NCBI GenBank assembly: GCA_002329075.1
Contig: DCXR01000074.1
Span: 40,665 to 104,664 of the forward strand
Length of the DNA stretch: 64,000 nucleotides
Source of the DNA: Candidatus Neomicrothrix sp. UBA2131
GTDB taxonomy: Bacteria; Actinomycetota; Acidimicrobiia; Acidimicrobiales; MedAcidi-G1
Direction: 5' to 3'
This document shows positions 37,330 through 45,774 of this stretch, piece after piece. The position numbers and the translations under genes are program-made. The notes below the pieces were generated by a model. The model made no database searches, had not been told where the DNA came from, and saw nothing but the letters and a program-made list of their open reading frames with translations. How positions within the stretch are numbered: position 1 is the first letter of the stretch; every line of letters starts with the position of its first letter.

Positions 37330-37974
37330 TCAGGATCGGATGACCACCGGGACGCAGTCGGCGTCGGACGTCCAGGCGAACAGCACCAGCTGGGGTTCGT
37401 CGGTCGTGACGGTGGCGTGGCGCGTGCCCGTCGGGTGGAAGATCGTGGCGCCCGGTCCACGGCTGGTCCACTCGTCGCCCATCTGCCAGTCGGCGGTGCC
37501 TGCGACGACCCAGAAGGCCTCGGTGGCCTTGTGGACATGCGACGGGTACGTCACCCCCGGTCCCTGGATGACGGCGCCGGCGAAGACGTCTTCGCTGGCG
37601 TAGAGCGGGGACGGTTCCTCGAGGATGCCGCTGCTGATCGGATTCGTGCCAACGATCGGGGCATAGGCGTAGTTGGCCCGCATGTGGTCCATGTCGGGCT
37701 CGCCGATGTGCTCCGGGTACGGGATCGCCCAGCCCACGCTGTCGGCCACGAGGTGCAGCAGGTCGCCCGCCGCACCGACGGTGGCGCCGAGACACGTGCC
37801 GAGGTGTTCGTCGATGACCGGATAGGTCGGTCGGACACCCGGGGTGACCCGCGTACAGCGTTCGAGGGCGTCGACCAGGTTGGCCATGGCGTCGGCCATG
37901 GCTGGATCACGGGCGGCCTCGGCGTGGGCGAACCCGATGAATCCGGCGAGGAACGGGCCTGCAGGGCCGCTCAT
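37330..37974 (-). CDS. Cupin-domain protein resembling DMSP lyases (DddL/DddQ type)
   Basis: 214 residues: a helical N-terminal half and a single cupin barrel. The metal ligands are readable as His146, His148 and Glu152 in YPSHVHKATEAFWVVAG and His186 in PTGTRHATV. The order of N-terminal helices, GPGVTYPSHVHKATE, and the W-x-M-G-D-E-W stretch resembles the cupin lyases that split dimethylsulfoniopropionate into DMS and acrylate. This is pattern resemblance, not proof; many cupins share the metal motif. An enoyl-CoA hydratase, potentially useful for acryloyl-CoA, lies just upstream on the same strand. The ATG has TAGGGT seven bases upstream; a GTG three codons earlier is less likely. Confidence 0.68.
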   Translation of the reverse strand: MSGPAGPFLAGFIGFAHAEAARDPAMADAMANLVDALERCTRVTPGVRPTYPVIDEHLGTCLGATVGAAGDLLHLVADSVGWAIPYPEHIGEPDMDHMRANYAYAPIVGTNPISSGILEEPSPLYASEDVFAGAVIQGPGVTYPSHVHKATEAFWVVAGTADWQMGDEWTSRGPGATIFHPTGTRHATVTTDEPQLVLFAWTSDADCVPVVIRS

Positions 37975-37981
37975 CGCGCGC

Positions 37982-37987
37982 ACCCTA
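37982..37987 (-). promoter_or_regulatory. Leaderless-type -10 element for the cupin gene
   Basis: TAGGGT on the minus strand, seven bases before the ATG at 37974, in the 33-base gap after the enoyl-CoA hydratase. Confidence 0.52.
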
Positions 37988-38007
37988 GACCCGGCGTGCG
38001 GTACCGC

Positions 38008-38796
38008 TCAACGGTCGGTGAAGGTTGCCTTGCCGGGGCCGTGCTCGAAGAACGACGCCACGCCGCTGGCGGCGTCGGCGCTCTCGAAGACCTCCATGAA
38101 CAGGTCGAGTTCGAGGTCGACGCCGTCGGCGAGCGTGCCCTGGATGCCCTCGTCGATGGCCCGCTTCGAGGCCCGCAGGGCGATCCGGGGACCATTGGCG
38201 TAGCCGGTGGCCCGCTCGACGGCCCGATCGAGCACCTGGTCGTCGGGAACGACCTCGTCGACCCATCCGATGGCAAGCGCCTCGGGGGCCTTCACCTGGG
38301 CACCGCCCCAGATCAACTCCTTGGCCTTCGTTACCCCGACGAGGCGGGCCAGGCGCTGGGTGGCGCCACCACCGGGGATGAGGCCGAGCAGCACCTCGGG
38401 CTGGCCGAACACGGCACCCTCGCCGGCGATCCGGAAGTCACAGCACATGGCCAGTTCGGCTCCACCACCGAGGGCGAAGCCGTTGACGGCGGCGATGGTC
38501 GGGCAGGGCACGGTCTCGAGGGCGGCGAACCCGGACCGGAAGGCGTCGCCCTGGGCCTGGCGGAAGGCTGGGTCGGCGAAGACCGTCAGGTCGGCGCCGG
38601 CGGCGAAGTGCCGTCCACCTCCGGTGAGTACCAGGGCACCGGGCGGTTCGGCATGCAGTGCCCCGGCCAGGTCGCCGATCTCGAGGAGCAGCGCCGTGTC
38701 GAGGGCGTTGACCTTGGGCCGGTCGAGTGTCGCGATGACGACGTCGTCGTCGGTCCGCTCTATGCGCAGGAACTCGAAGTCAGGTGGAGAGGTCAC
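38008..38796 (-). CDS. Enoyl-CoA hydratase/isomerase (crotonase) family protein
   Basis: Hydrates trans-2-enoyl-CoA thioesters. 262 residues. The oxyanion-hole strand HFAAGADL and helix AAVNGFALGGGAELAM are intact, and both catalytic glutamates of true hydratases are present, in GGGAELAM and in FGQPEVLLGLIPG. The C-terminal helix ends in FFEHGPGKATFTDR. GTG start with TACCCT seven bases upstream. The natural substrate could be beta-oxidation intermediates or, given the cupin neighbour, acryloyl-CoA; the second is inference. Confidence 0.93.
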   Translation of the reverse strand: MTSPPDFEFLRIERTDDDVVIATLDRPKVNALDTALLLEIGDLAGALHAEPPGALVLTGGGRHFAAGADLTVFADPAFRQAQGDAFRSGFAALETVPCPTIAAVNGFALGGGAELAMCCDFRIAGEGAVFGQPEVLLGLIPGGGATQRLARLVGVTKAKELIWGGAQVKAPEALAIGWVDEVVPDDQVLDRAVERATGYANGPRIALRASKRAIDEGIQGTLADGVDLELDLFMEVFESADAASGVASFFEHGPGKATFTDR

Positions 38797-38803
38797 GGCC
38801 GGG

Positions 38804-38809
38804 AGGGTA
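38804..38809 (-). promoter_or_regulatory. Leaderless-type -10 element for the enoyl-CoA hydratase
   Basis: TACCCT on the minus strand, seven bases before the GTG at 38796. Confidence 0.52.
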
Positions 38810-38897
38810 GTGAACGGGCGGCGAATCGAAACTCCCCAGCCACAGGTAGGCGCGGGTACGGCCCTTCGGCCAGTTTCGCGGGGAATCCGCCGTCCTG

Positions 38898-38930
38898 GCC
38901 CGGCCGGGCGGGGTGGCCTCCCGGGAGGCC
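38898..38930. repeat. Two adjacent GC palindromes downstream of serB
   Basis: GCCCGGCCGGGC (38898-38909) and GGCCTCCCGGGAGGCC (38915-38930) are perfect 12- and 16-base palindromes five bases apart, in the 240-base gap between serB and the hydratase gene. No coding sequence is evident in this gap. Confidence 0.6.
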
Positions 38931-38986
38931 GACGAGTTCGCCCGGACCCGCTCGCTTGTGTCCAGCCCTGCCCGGCCCGCGGCCCT

Positions 38987-39023
38987 GCGGACCGGCTGGC
39001 CACTCCCGGCCGGCAGCGTCCGC
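38987..39023 (-). terminator. Strong hairpin after serB
   Basis: GCGGAC (38987-38992) pairs with GTCCGC (39018-39023), and the interior pairs further through GGCC/GGCC with one mismatch zone, around a loop of about six bases. It begins 14 bases past the serB stop. There is no U run, as is common for terminators in GC-rich Actinobacteria, so its role as a terminator is inferred. Confidence 0.45.
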
Positions 39024-39036
39024 CGCACCGGCTCGC

Positions 39037-40254
39037 TCACGAATTCCCACTGGTGGCATCAGCCGCCTCGATCTCCTCACGTCTCACGCCGAGCAGGAAC
39101 AGCACTGCGTCGAGGTACGGCACGCTGAGCGTGGCATCCGCCGCCTCCTTCACCACAGGACGGGCATTGAAGGCGATCCCGAGGCCGGCGACCGCCAGCA
39201 TGTCGACGTCGTTGGCACCGTCGCCGATCGCCACGACCTGCTCCAACGGGACACCCTCGTCGACGGCTATGCGCTCGAGCAGGCGCGCCTTGCCCGCCCG
39301 GTCGACCACCTCACCCACCAACTCGCCGGTGAGCCGCCCGTCGACGACTTCGAGGGAGTTGGCGTGGGCGTGGTCGATGCCGAGTCGACGCCGGAGCGGC
39401 TCGACCACCTCGAGGAAACCGCCGCTGACGGCGGCGGTGGCGAAGCCGAGGCGCTGCAACGTCCGGATGAACGTGGCGGCACCTGGCGTCAACCGGACGC
39501 GTTCGGCCACCCGTTCGAGGACCGAGGCGTCGGTCCCCGCCAGGAGCCGGACCCGTTGGCGCAGCGAGGCCTCGTAGTCCAGTTCGCCGGCCATCGCCCG
39601 CTCGGTGAGGACGGCCACCTCTTCGCCGACCCCGGCCGCCTCGGCAACCATGTCGATGACCTCGTCCTGTATGAGCGTCGAGTCGACGTCGATCACGACC
39701 AGCCGCTGTGCCCGACGGGACAGGCCCTCGGCCTGGACGGCCACCTCGACCCCCCGGTGCGCGGCACCGGCCGTGAGCAGCGATGTCCGGATCTCCGTGG
39801 GGTCTCCCCCGGACACGAGCAGTTCGTAACTCCAGACCGGATAGCGGGCCAGTCGAGCGATGCGCTCGATGTTGGCACCGCCGGCCGCGACGGCGTCGGC
39901 CACCATGCCAAGGGCATCGGGGCCGAGGCGCTCGCCGACGATCGTGACCACGTGGCCGAGCGGCCGCGCCTCGACCGGCTCCTCGGCGACCTCGAAGCCG
40001 ATCTCGATCTCGTGTTCCCAGCCGAAGAGCAGAAGTTCCTTGAGCAGGTCGCGTCCCCCGGGCACGATGACCTCCAGGCCCAGGTTGAGCCGACCGTGCA
40101 GGACGATCTGTTCCATGTCCTCGACGGCGGCACCCGCCTCGTCGAGGATGCGCAACAGGCCGGCGGTGATGCCCGGGCGGTCCCTTCCCGTCACGCGCAC
40201 GAGCACTGTCCGGGCACGGGCCTCCGTTGCTTCCGCCTTGTGCCGCCCTGTCAA
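39037..40254 (-). CDS. serB: Phosphoserine phosphatase with N-terminal ACT domains
   Basis: Last step of serine synthesis, dephosphorylation of L-phosphoserine. 405 residues: two ACT-like domains in the first about 170 residues (opening LVRVTGRDRPGITAGLLRIL), then a HAD phosphatase with nucleophile motif VIDVDSTLIQDEVID, the AAVSGGF loop and GDGANDVDMLAVAG. This resembles mycobacterial SerB2, which is inhibited by serine through the ACT domains. It is last in the NifU-like/serA/serB operon and starts with TTG overlapping the serA stop (TTGA). Confidence 0.95.
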   Translation of the reverse strand: MTGRHKAEATEARARTVLVRVTGRDRPGITAGLLRILDEAGAAVEDMEQIVLHGRLNLGLEVIVPGGRDLLKELLLFGWEHEIEIGFEVAEEPVEARPLGHVVTIVGERLGPDALGMVADAVAAGGANIERIARLARYPVWSYELLVSGGDPTEIRTSLLTAGAAHRGVEVAVQAEGLSRRAQRLVVIDVDSTLIQDEVIDMVAEAAGVGEEVAVLTERAMAGELDYEASLRQRVRLLAGTDASVLERVAERVRLTPGAATFIRTLQRLGFATAAVSGGFLEVVEPLRRRLGIDHAHANSLEVVDGRLTGELVGEVVDRAGKARLLERIAVDEGVPLEQVVAIGDGANDVDMLAVAGLGIAFNARPVVKEAADATLSVPYLDAVLFLLGVRREEIEAADATSGNS

Positions 40255-41819
40255 GCCAGGTCCAGACGGTCGGCGGAGAGGATGTCCTGGTGGCTTCGGA
40301 GTTCGTCCAACACGCCACCGGGCACCGAGGAGTCGGTGGCCAGGACCATCAGCATGGTCTCACCATCGTCGGACTGGCCCACGTCCATGTTCCCGATGTT
40401 GACCCCGGCATCCCCCAGTGCCGAACCCATTACGCCGATCACCCCGGGACGGTTGAAACTGCGTGCTATCAGCATGTGGTCTGACCAGGGCACGTCCACG
40501 CTGTGTTCGTCGACCATGACGATGCGCGGTTCGCCGTGGAGCCCCACCACCGTGCCGGCCAGGGAGTGGCTCGCGGAACGCAGGGTGATGGTGTTGAGGT
40601 AGTCACGGGGAGCAGCCACGCTGATGGCCCGGACCTCCAAACCCCTTTCGCGTGCCATGTCCATGGCGTTGACGAAGGTGACCGCCTCAGCAGAGACGTG
40701 GTCCAACAGGCCCTTGACGACAGCCAGGATGGCCATCGAGTTGTCGTGGGTGCCGATCTCCCCGCGGAACTCCACGTCGAGGCATTCGGGCAGCGAACCG
40801 GGCAGGAGGCCGAAGACCGCGCCCAGCGTCTGCGCCAGGGGGATGAACGGCCGGATCTCCTTGGAGGCGGCTTCGGCCTCCACGTTGACGGCGAAGGGTA
40901 CGTATTCGCCTGCCAGGGCCAGGTCGACCTGCTCAGCGATGATCACCCCGGCCTTGTCCTGGGCTTCGGTGGTGCTGGCCCCCAGGTGTGGGGTGACCAC
41001 CACCTGGGGCAGGCCGAAGAGGGGCGATTCGGTGGTCGGCTCGGTGGCGAACACGTCGAAGGCCGCTCCGCCAACCTGCCCGGAGGCGATCGCCGCGGCC
41101 AGCGCCTCCTCGTCGACGATCCCGCCCCGAGCCGCGTTGACGATCCGGATGCCTGGCTTGGCCAGGGACAACAACCCGGCGTCGATCAGCCCCAGCGTCT
41201 CGGGGGTGCGGGCCAGGTGGAGGCTCACGAAGTCCGACCGGCCCATCAGGCTCTCCAGGGGACACAACTCCACGTCGATGCGGTGCGCATACTCCTCGGC
41301 CACATAGGGGTCGTGGGCGATGACCCGCATCCCGAAAGCCTTGGCACGCTCGGCCACCATGCGTCCGATACGGCCCAGACCCACGATCCCCAGGGTCTTG
41401 TCGGCCAACTCCACGCCCTGCCAGCGGGTGCGGTCCCACGAACCGCCGACCAGATCGGCGTGGGCCTGAGGCACGTTGCGGGCCTGAGCCAACAGAAGTG
41501 CCATGGCGTGCTCGGCGGCCGACACCGAGTTGGACATCGGCGCGTTGACCACCATCACCCCCCGACGCGTAGCCGCCCTCACATCGATGTTGTCCAAACC
41601 GATGCCGGCCCTGCCCACCACCACCAGGCCATCGACGGCGTCGAGGACCTCGGCGGTCACCTGGGTAGCCGACCGCACTACCAGCGCCTGCGCCCCCTGC
41701 AGGGCCTCGGCCAGGTCGTCGCCGGACAGGCCGGAACGGATGTCGACCTGGTGGCCGGCAGCCCGGAGGCAGTCCAAGCCAGCGTCAGTTATCGACTCGT
41801 TGATCAGTACTCGTGCCAT
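40251..41819 (-). CDS. serA: D-3-phosphoglycerate dehydrogenase, long form
   Basis: First step of serine synthesis, NAD-dependent oxidation of 3-phosphoglycerate. 522 residues, type with an intervening (ASB) domain and a C-terminal ACT domain. The Rossmann motif [13 protein letters not shown], Arg in [13 protein letters not shown], Glu, and the catalytic His in [14 protein letters not shown] are visible. The C-terminal ACT domain opens [16 protein letters not shown] and should give serine feedback control. The ATG overlaps the stop of the NifU-like gene by one base. Confidence 0.97.
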   Translation of the reverse strand: MARVLINESITDAGLDCLRAAGHQVDIRSGLSGDDLAEALQGAQALVVRSATQVTAEVLDAVDGLVVVGRAGIGLDNIDVRAATRRGVMVVNAPMSNSVSAAEHAMALLLAQARNVPQAHADLVGGSWDRTRWQGVELADKTLGIVGLGRIGRMVAERAKAFGMRVIAHDPYVAEEYAHRIDVELCPLESLMGRSDFVSLHLARTPETLGLIDAGLLSLAKPGIRIVNAARGGIVDEEALAAAIASGQVGGAAFDVFATEPTTESPLFGLPQVVVTPHLGASTTEAQDKAGVIIAEQVDLALAGEYVPFAVNVEAEAASKEIRPFIPLAQTLGAVFGLLPGSLPECLDVEFRGEIGTHDNSMAILAVVKGLLDHVSAEAVTFVNAMDMARERGLEVRAISVAAPRDYLNTITLRSASHSLAGTVVGLHGEPRIVMVDEHSVDVPWSDHMLIARSFNRPGVIGVMGSALGDAGVNIGNMDVGQSDDGETMLMVLATDSSVPGGVLDELRSHQDILSADRLDLA

Positions 41820-42121
41820 TAGAAGCTGACGGCGGTCCCGGGATCCTCGACCGTTTCACCCACGTTGAGCACGGCGGTCACGCCGGGGACGCGGTCCTTC
41901 ATTATCCGCTCGATGCCGGCCTTGAGGGTCTGGTCGGATGCCGGACACGACACGCAGGCCCCGACCAACTCGACCGTGACCTCGCCGGTGGCCTCGTCGA
42001 CGCCGTGGAGGACGATGTCACCATCGTCGGCCTGGATGGCCGGGCGGATGATGTCGACGACCTCCTCGACCCGCTGCAGCAGGTCGCCCGCAGGCTGGTC
42101 GGAGGCGAAGTCGGGTGACAT
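41819..42121 (-). CDS. NifU-like (Nfu) iron-sulfur scaffold protein
   Basis: 100 residues consisting almost entirely of the NifU C-terminal domain: RVEEVVDIIRPAIQADDGD at the start and the cluster-binding pair in ELVGACVSCPASDQT. It would carry a transient 4Fe-4S cluster to client enzymes. The start MSPDFASD is chosen over an upstream open stretch because a GAGACT hexamer lies six bases before it and similarity starts there. Its TAA shares a base with the serA ATG, an unusually tight link between cluster delivery and serine synthesis. Confidence 0.9.
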   Translation of the reverse strand: MSPDFASDQPAGDLLQRVEEVVDIIRPAIQADDGDIVLHGVDEATGEVTVELVGACVSCPASDQTLKAGIERIMKDRVPGVTAVLNVGETVEDPGTAVSF

Positions 42122-42159
42122 GCCCACAGTCTCGCAGCACGAACCACGGCTGCCACCCC

Positions 42160-42165
42160 TACAGT
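42160..42165 (+). promoter_or_regulatory. Leaderless-type -10 element for the 48-residue membrane protein
   Basis: TACAGT, six bases before the ATG at 42172. Confidence 0.52.
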
Positions 42166-42171
42166 TGCGCC

Positions 42172-42318
42172 ATGTCCGCAACGGCGCAGGTCCTCGCCCA
42201 CCAGGGCGGCTGGGACGAGATCGGTCTGGTCGCCGTGCCGCTGGTGCTGCTGGCGTGGGTGCTCTGGCTGGCCGACCGCCGGGCCCGGCGCATGGAACCC
42301 CCGGACAGCGCGGGTTGA
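42172..42318 (+). CDS. 48-residue single-pass membrane protein
   Basis: A very short gene: 48 residues with one helix (about 18-35, LVAVPLVLLAWVLWLA), then a basic patch DRRARR and a short tail. It has its own TACAGT promoter element at the spacing used by well-supported genes here, and it fits between the Nfu gene and murA without overlap. No family recognised; small actinobacterial membrane proteins of this shape are common and mostly unstudied. Confidence 0.6.
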   Translation: MSATAQVLAHQGGWDEIGLVAVPLVLLAWVLWLADRRARRMEPPDSAG

Positions 42319-42322
42319 TCTC

Positions 42323-43588
42323 CTACTCGTAGGCGATGTCGGCCCCGAGGGACGCCAGGCGACCGACGAGGTCCTCGTAGCCGCGGGCCACGTGGTGGGC
42401 GTCGCCGACGAGCGTGTCGCCCTCGGCGGCCAGGCCGGCAACCACCAGGGCCGCACCCGCCCGGATGTCAGGCGCACGAACCGGCGCCCCCGACAGCACC
42501 TCGACGCCCCGGATCACCACGTGGTGGCCCTCGGCCCGGATGTCGGCGCCCATGCGCACCAACTCGTCGATCGTGCGGAAGCGACCGCCGAAGATGTTCT
42601 CGGTGACGATGCCGACCCCGTCGGCGACGCTCAACATCGCCACGACGAACGGCTGGTAGTCGGTGGCCACGCCCGGGTACGGCAGCGTCGACACGTCCAG
42701 CGACCGCAGCCGCCCCGGTGCCGTCGCCCGGAGGCCGTCGCTGGTCGGCGACACCCGCATCCCCATCTCGTCCAACTTCGTCAGGAGCATGTCCATATGG
42801 TCGGCGCGGGCGCCCTCGACGGTGACCTCGCCGCCGGCGATACCGACGGCAGCCAGGTAGGTGGCGGCCTCGACCCGGTCGGCGACCACCGTGTGCTCGA
42901 CGGGGCCCAGCCGCTCGACACCCTCGACGGTGATGGTCGAGGTGCCGGCACCGGTGACGACGGCGCCCATGCGGTTGAGGAACGACGCCAGGTCGGCGAT
43001 CTCGGGCTCTCGGGCAGCGTTGTCGATGATCGTCGTTCCCTCGGCGAGCACCGAGGCCATGAGCAGGTTCTCGGTGGCACCCACGCTCGGGAACTCGAGC
43101 AGCACCCGGGTGCCCGTCAGGTGGTCGGCCCGAGCCTCGATGTAGCCGTGGCTGGTCGTGAAGGTGGCGCCCAACTCCTCGAGGCCCCTGAGGTGCATGT
43201 CGATGGGCCGGTGGCCGAAATCGTCGCCACCGGGGACCGACACCCGCGCCTCGCCCAGCCGGCCGAGCAGCGGACCCAGCACGACGATGGATGCACGCAT
43301 CCGCTCGACCAGTTCGTAGGGGGCCTCGGGCACGACGTCATCGGGCACGTCGATGGTGACCGAGCCGTCCTCGTGGACGACCGTGCAGCCCATCCGCTCC
43401 AGCAACTCGCCCATCCAGGTGACGTCGGCGATACGGGGCACGTTGTGGAGCAGCGACCGGCCCGGCGCCAGCAGGGCGGCCGCCATGAGCTTGAGCGCCG
43501 AGTTCTTGGCGCCCGATACCCGGACCGTGCCCTCGAGGGGACCCGAGCGACGGACGCGGATCGCGGCGGCTTCCGGGACGTGATTCAC
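42323..43588 (-). CDS. murA: UDP-N-acetylglucosamine 1-carboxyvinyltransferase, Cys-to-Asp variant
   Basis: First committed step of peptidoglycan synthesis, transfer of enolpyruvate from PEP to UDP-GlcNAc. 421 residues starting at the GTG 43588. The SGAKNSALKLMAAALL opening and RMRASIVVLGPLLGRLG are typical. In the active-site loop the usual Cys (PGGC) is Asp122, reading VPGGDDFGHRPID. Asp at this position is known from mycobacterial MurA and removes the target of fosfomycin, so this strain is predicted to be naturally fosfomycin-resistant at the target. CATACT lies six bases before the start. Confidence 0.96.
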   Translation of the reverse strand: MNHVPEAAAIRVRRSGPLEGTVRVSGAKNSALKLMAAALLAPGRSLLHNVPRIADVTWMGELLERMGCTVVHEDGSVTIDVPDDVVPEAPYELVERMRASIVVLGPLLGRLGEARVSVPGGDDFGHRPIDMHLRGLEELGATFTTSHGYIEARADHLTGTRVLLEFPSVGATENLLMASVLAEGTTIIDNAAREPEIADLASFLNRMGAVVTGAGTSTITVEGVERLGPVEHTVVADRVEAATYLAAVGIAGGEVTVEGARADHMDMLLTKLDEMGMRVSPTSDGLRATAPGRLRSLDVSTLPYPGVATDYQPFVVAMLSVADGVGIVTENIFGGRFRTIDELVRMGADIRAEGHHVVIRGVEVLSGAPVRAPDIRAGAALVVAGLAAEGDTLVGDAHHVARGYEDLVGRLASLGADIAYE

Positions 43589-43686
43589 CCCCTCAGTATG
43601 CTGCGCCACGCACCGGACCGGAAGGGAGCCCCCCAATCACCAGGACCTCCCACGACCTGCTGGTCGACGACGCCGCACTCGCAGAG

Positions 43687-45144
43687 TTGCGCACGCCCCG
43701 CGACGACCTGGTCGGTGAGCAGGCCGACGGCGACGACCGGTTCTTGCTCGACCACGGCCCCTTCGAGCGCTACGAGCGCACCCTGGCCGTGTCACCGACA
43801 TCCGACGGCCTGCACCGGGTCACCGAATCCTTCGACTACCGGATGGCCATGCCTGTCTGGTCGGTGCTGTTCGCCATTCCGATGCGGCTCGGCTTGCGTC
43901 ACCGGCGGATCCCGTGGTGGGCGCCCCCCGACCGGCTCGACGCCCGGGCCGCCCGCGTCATGGCCCTGCTCGCCTGCATCCAGGTCGTCGACGGCTACCT
44001 CGGCACGGTCATCACCCAGACCATCACCTTCGCCGCCGACGAGTTCGACCGGGGCGACACCGCCCAGGGCGTGACGCTGGCCGTCATCCGGCTGGGGGTG
44101 CTGATCGCCCTCGCCGTGATGGTGCTGGCCGACCGGAAGGGCCGGCGGCGCCTGCTGCTGGCCACCGCCACGGCAGCGGTGCTCTGCACGGCGCTGGGTG
44201 CCCTCTCACCCGGGCTCTGGTTCCTCGGCGGGTCCCAGCTGTTCGCCCGTGGCCTCACTACCGGCATGGGCATCCTCATCGGCATCTACGCCGCCGAGGA
44301 GCTTCCCCGCGGTGCCCGCGCCTACGGGCTGAGCGTGCTGGCGCTGTCCGCCGCCCTAGGGGCCGGCATGGCCGTCTGGGTGCTGCCGGTCGCCGACCTG
44401 CACGAAGCCGGCTGGCGGATCGTCTACGTGGTGCCACTGCTGTCGCTGTTCGGCCTGGCGGCCGTCGCCAGGCGCCTCCCCGAGTCGCGCCGCTACACGG
44501 CCAATCCGGTCGATGTCGAAATAGCCGAGCGGTCGGGCATCGAGGGTCGACGGCTCCTGCTCCTGGCCGCAGTGGCGTTCCTGTTCCTCGTCTTCGCCGC
44601 CCCGGCCAGCCAGTTCCAGAACGACTTCCTCAAGGACCACCGGGGATTCACCGCCTCGGGCATCACGCTCTACACGATCCTCACGACGACCCCTGCCGGC
44701 ATCGGCATCTTCATGGCCGGACGCCTGGCCGACACCCGGGGCCGACGGAGCGTGGCCAGCATCGGCATGCTCGGCGGCACGGCGTTCCTGGTCGCCAGCT
44801 ACTACGCCAGCGGCGGCCTGATGTGGGGAGCCCACCTCGTCGGTGTCGTCGTCGGATCGCTGACCGTGGCCCTGGGCGTCTACGGCCCCGAGCTGTTCTC
44901 GACCCGCCACCGGGCACGGGCGAACGGCCTCATCGTCACCCTGGGCGTGACTGGCAGCGCTTCGGGCCTGCTCCTGGTCGGGTACCTGAGCGACCACTTC
45001 CACAACTACGGCCACGCCTTCGCCATTGCCGCCATCGGTCCGCTGCTGGCCGTCGGGCTGGTGCTCTGGCGCTTCCCCGAGACGGCGAGGGTCGAACTCG
45101 AGGACCTCAACCCCGGCGACACCCGCCTTGACCGACGAGCCTGA
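43687..45144 (+). CDS. Major facilitator superfamily transporter
   Basis: 485 residues from the TTG at 43687, with about 12 helices from residue 90 on; the motif DRKGRRRLLLA (loop 2-3, MFS signature type) and its partner DTRGRRSVASIG in the second half are clear. The family resembles sugar/metabolite porters, but the substrate is unknown. The first about 85 residues are soluble and acidic (TPRDDLVGEQADGDDRFLLD). The start is doubtful: the frame is open and coding-like back to an ATC at 43636 that follows a GGAAGGGAG Shine-Dalgarno by seven bases, while no ATG or GTG exists upstream in frame. Confidence 0.88.
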   Translation: MRTPRDDLVGEQADGDDRFLLDHGPFERYERTLAVSPTSDGLHRVTESFDYRMAMPVWSVLFAIPMRLGLRHRRIPWWAPPDRLDARAARVMALLACIQVVDGYLGTVITQTITFAADEFDRGDTAQGVTLAVIRLGVLIALAVMVLADRKGRRRLLLATATAAVLCTALGALSPGLWFLGGSQLFARGLTTGMGILIGIYAAEELPRGARAYGLSVLALSAALGAGMAVWVLPVADLHEAGWRIVYVVPLLSLFGLAAVARRLPESRRYTANPVDVEIAERSGIEGRRLLLLAAVAFLFLVFAAPASQFQNDFLKDHRGFTASGITLYTILTTTPAGIGIFMAGRLADTRGRRSVASIGMLGGTAFLVASYYASGGLMWGAHLVGVVVGSLTVALGVYGPELFSTRHRARANGLIVTLGVTGSASGLLLVGYLSDHFHNYGHAFAIAAIGPLLAVGLVLWRFPETARVELEDLNPGDTRLDRRA

Positions 45145-45156
45145 GGGGCAGGGCGA

Positions 45157-45717
45157 CTACAACCGTGCCAGCCATGCCTCTACGGCGTCGGCGATGGCCT
45201 CGTCGGCGCCCTTCAGGTCGTGCCGCTTCCCCGGGAGCCACACGGTCGTGACCGGACCGGGGATCGACCCCAGGTGCTCGGCGAACTCCTCGGGCGAACC
45301 GAACGGGTCGCGGTCGCCCGAGACGAACAGGCACGGCACGTCGATCGCGCCGAAGTGGTCTACCCGCAGATTCTCGGGCTTGTCCGGCGGGTGCAACGGG
45401 TAGCAGATGAGCACGAGCCCGGCGGCGGGCATCCCGTCGGCGACCGCCATCGAGCACATGCGTCCGCCCATGGACCGACCGCCGAGCACCAGGTCGGCGG
45501 GGTCGATGCCGGCCCGTTCGGCGAAGGCCGGCACGTCCTCGGCCAGCGATGCCAGCAACTTCGGCGCACGATCCGGGAACCGGCGGCCCTCGCGACGGTA
45601 GGGGAAGTCGTGGCGTGCGACCGGAAGAGGCGCCAGGCGCTCCTCGAGCAGCACGAGGCTGGAATGGCTCGAATCCGAGCCGGCACCGTGTGCCAGGAAC
45701 AGGCCGGAGACGGGCAT
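45157..45717 (-). CDS. Alpha/beta hydrolase (KANL2/dienelactone-hydrolase-like)
   Basis: 186 residues. LFLAHGAGSDSSH holds the oxyanion region, the nucleophile Ser is in LVLGGRSMGGRMCSMA (about 81), an acid in FVSGDRDPFGSPEE and the His in LPGKRHDLKG (about 168): a full triad. The family of short HGAG-type hydrolases has poorly known substrates. The ATG has TACCTT six bases upstream; the frame runs far upstream inside the antisense of the desaturase and that part is not coding. Confidence 0.88.
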   Translation of the reverse strand: MPVSGLFLAHGAGSDSSHSSLVLLEERLAPLPVARHDFPYRREGRRFPDRAPKLLASLAEDVPAFAERAGIDPADLVLGGRSMGGRMCSMAVADGMPAAGLVLICYPLHPPDKPENLRVDHFGAIDVPCLFVSGDRDPFGSPEEFAEHLGSIPGPVTTVWLPGKRHDLKGADEAIADAVEAWLARL

Positions 45718-45723
45718 GCGGCG

Positions 45724-45768
45724 AAGGTAGGCGCCACACCGACCTCCGTGACAACCCACGGATAGCCT
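45724..45768. promoter_or_regulatory. Divergent leaderless-type promoters of the hydrolase and the desaturase
   Basis: Minus-strand TACCTT (45729-45724) is six bases before the ATG at 45717; plus-strand TAGCCT (45763-45768) is six bases before the ATG at 45775. Confidence 0.58.
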
Positions 45769-45774
45769 GCCCGG

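Noticed and set aside
37189..40602. 1137-codon open frame on the plus strand
   Set aside because: It is antisense to the cupin, enoyl-CoA hydratase and serB genes, all of which have intact catalytic motifs. No recognisable domain in the long frame.
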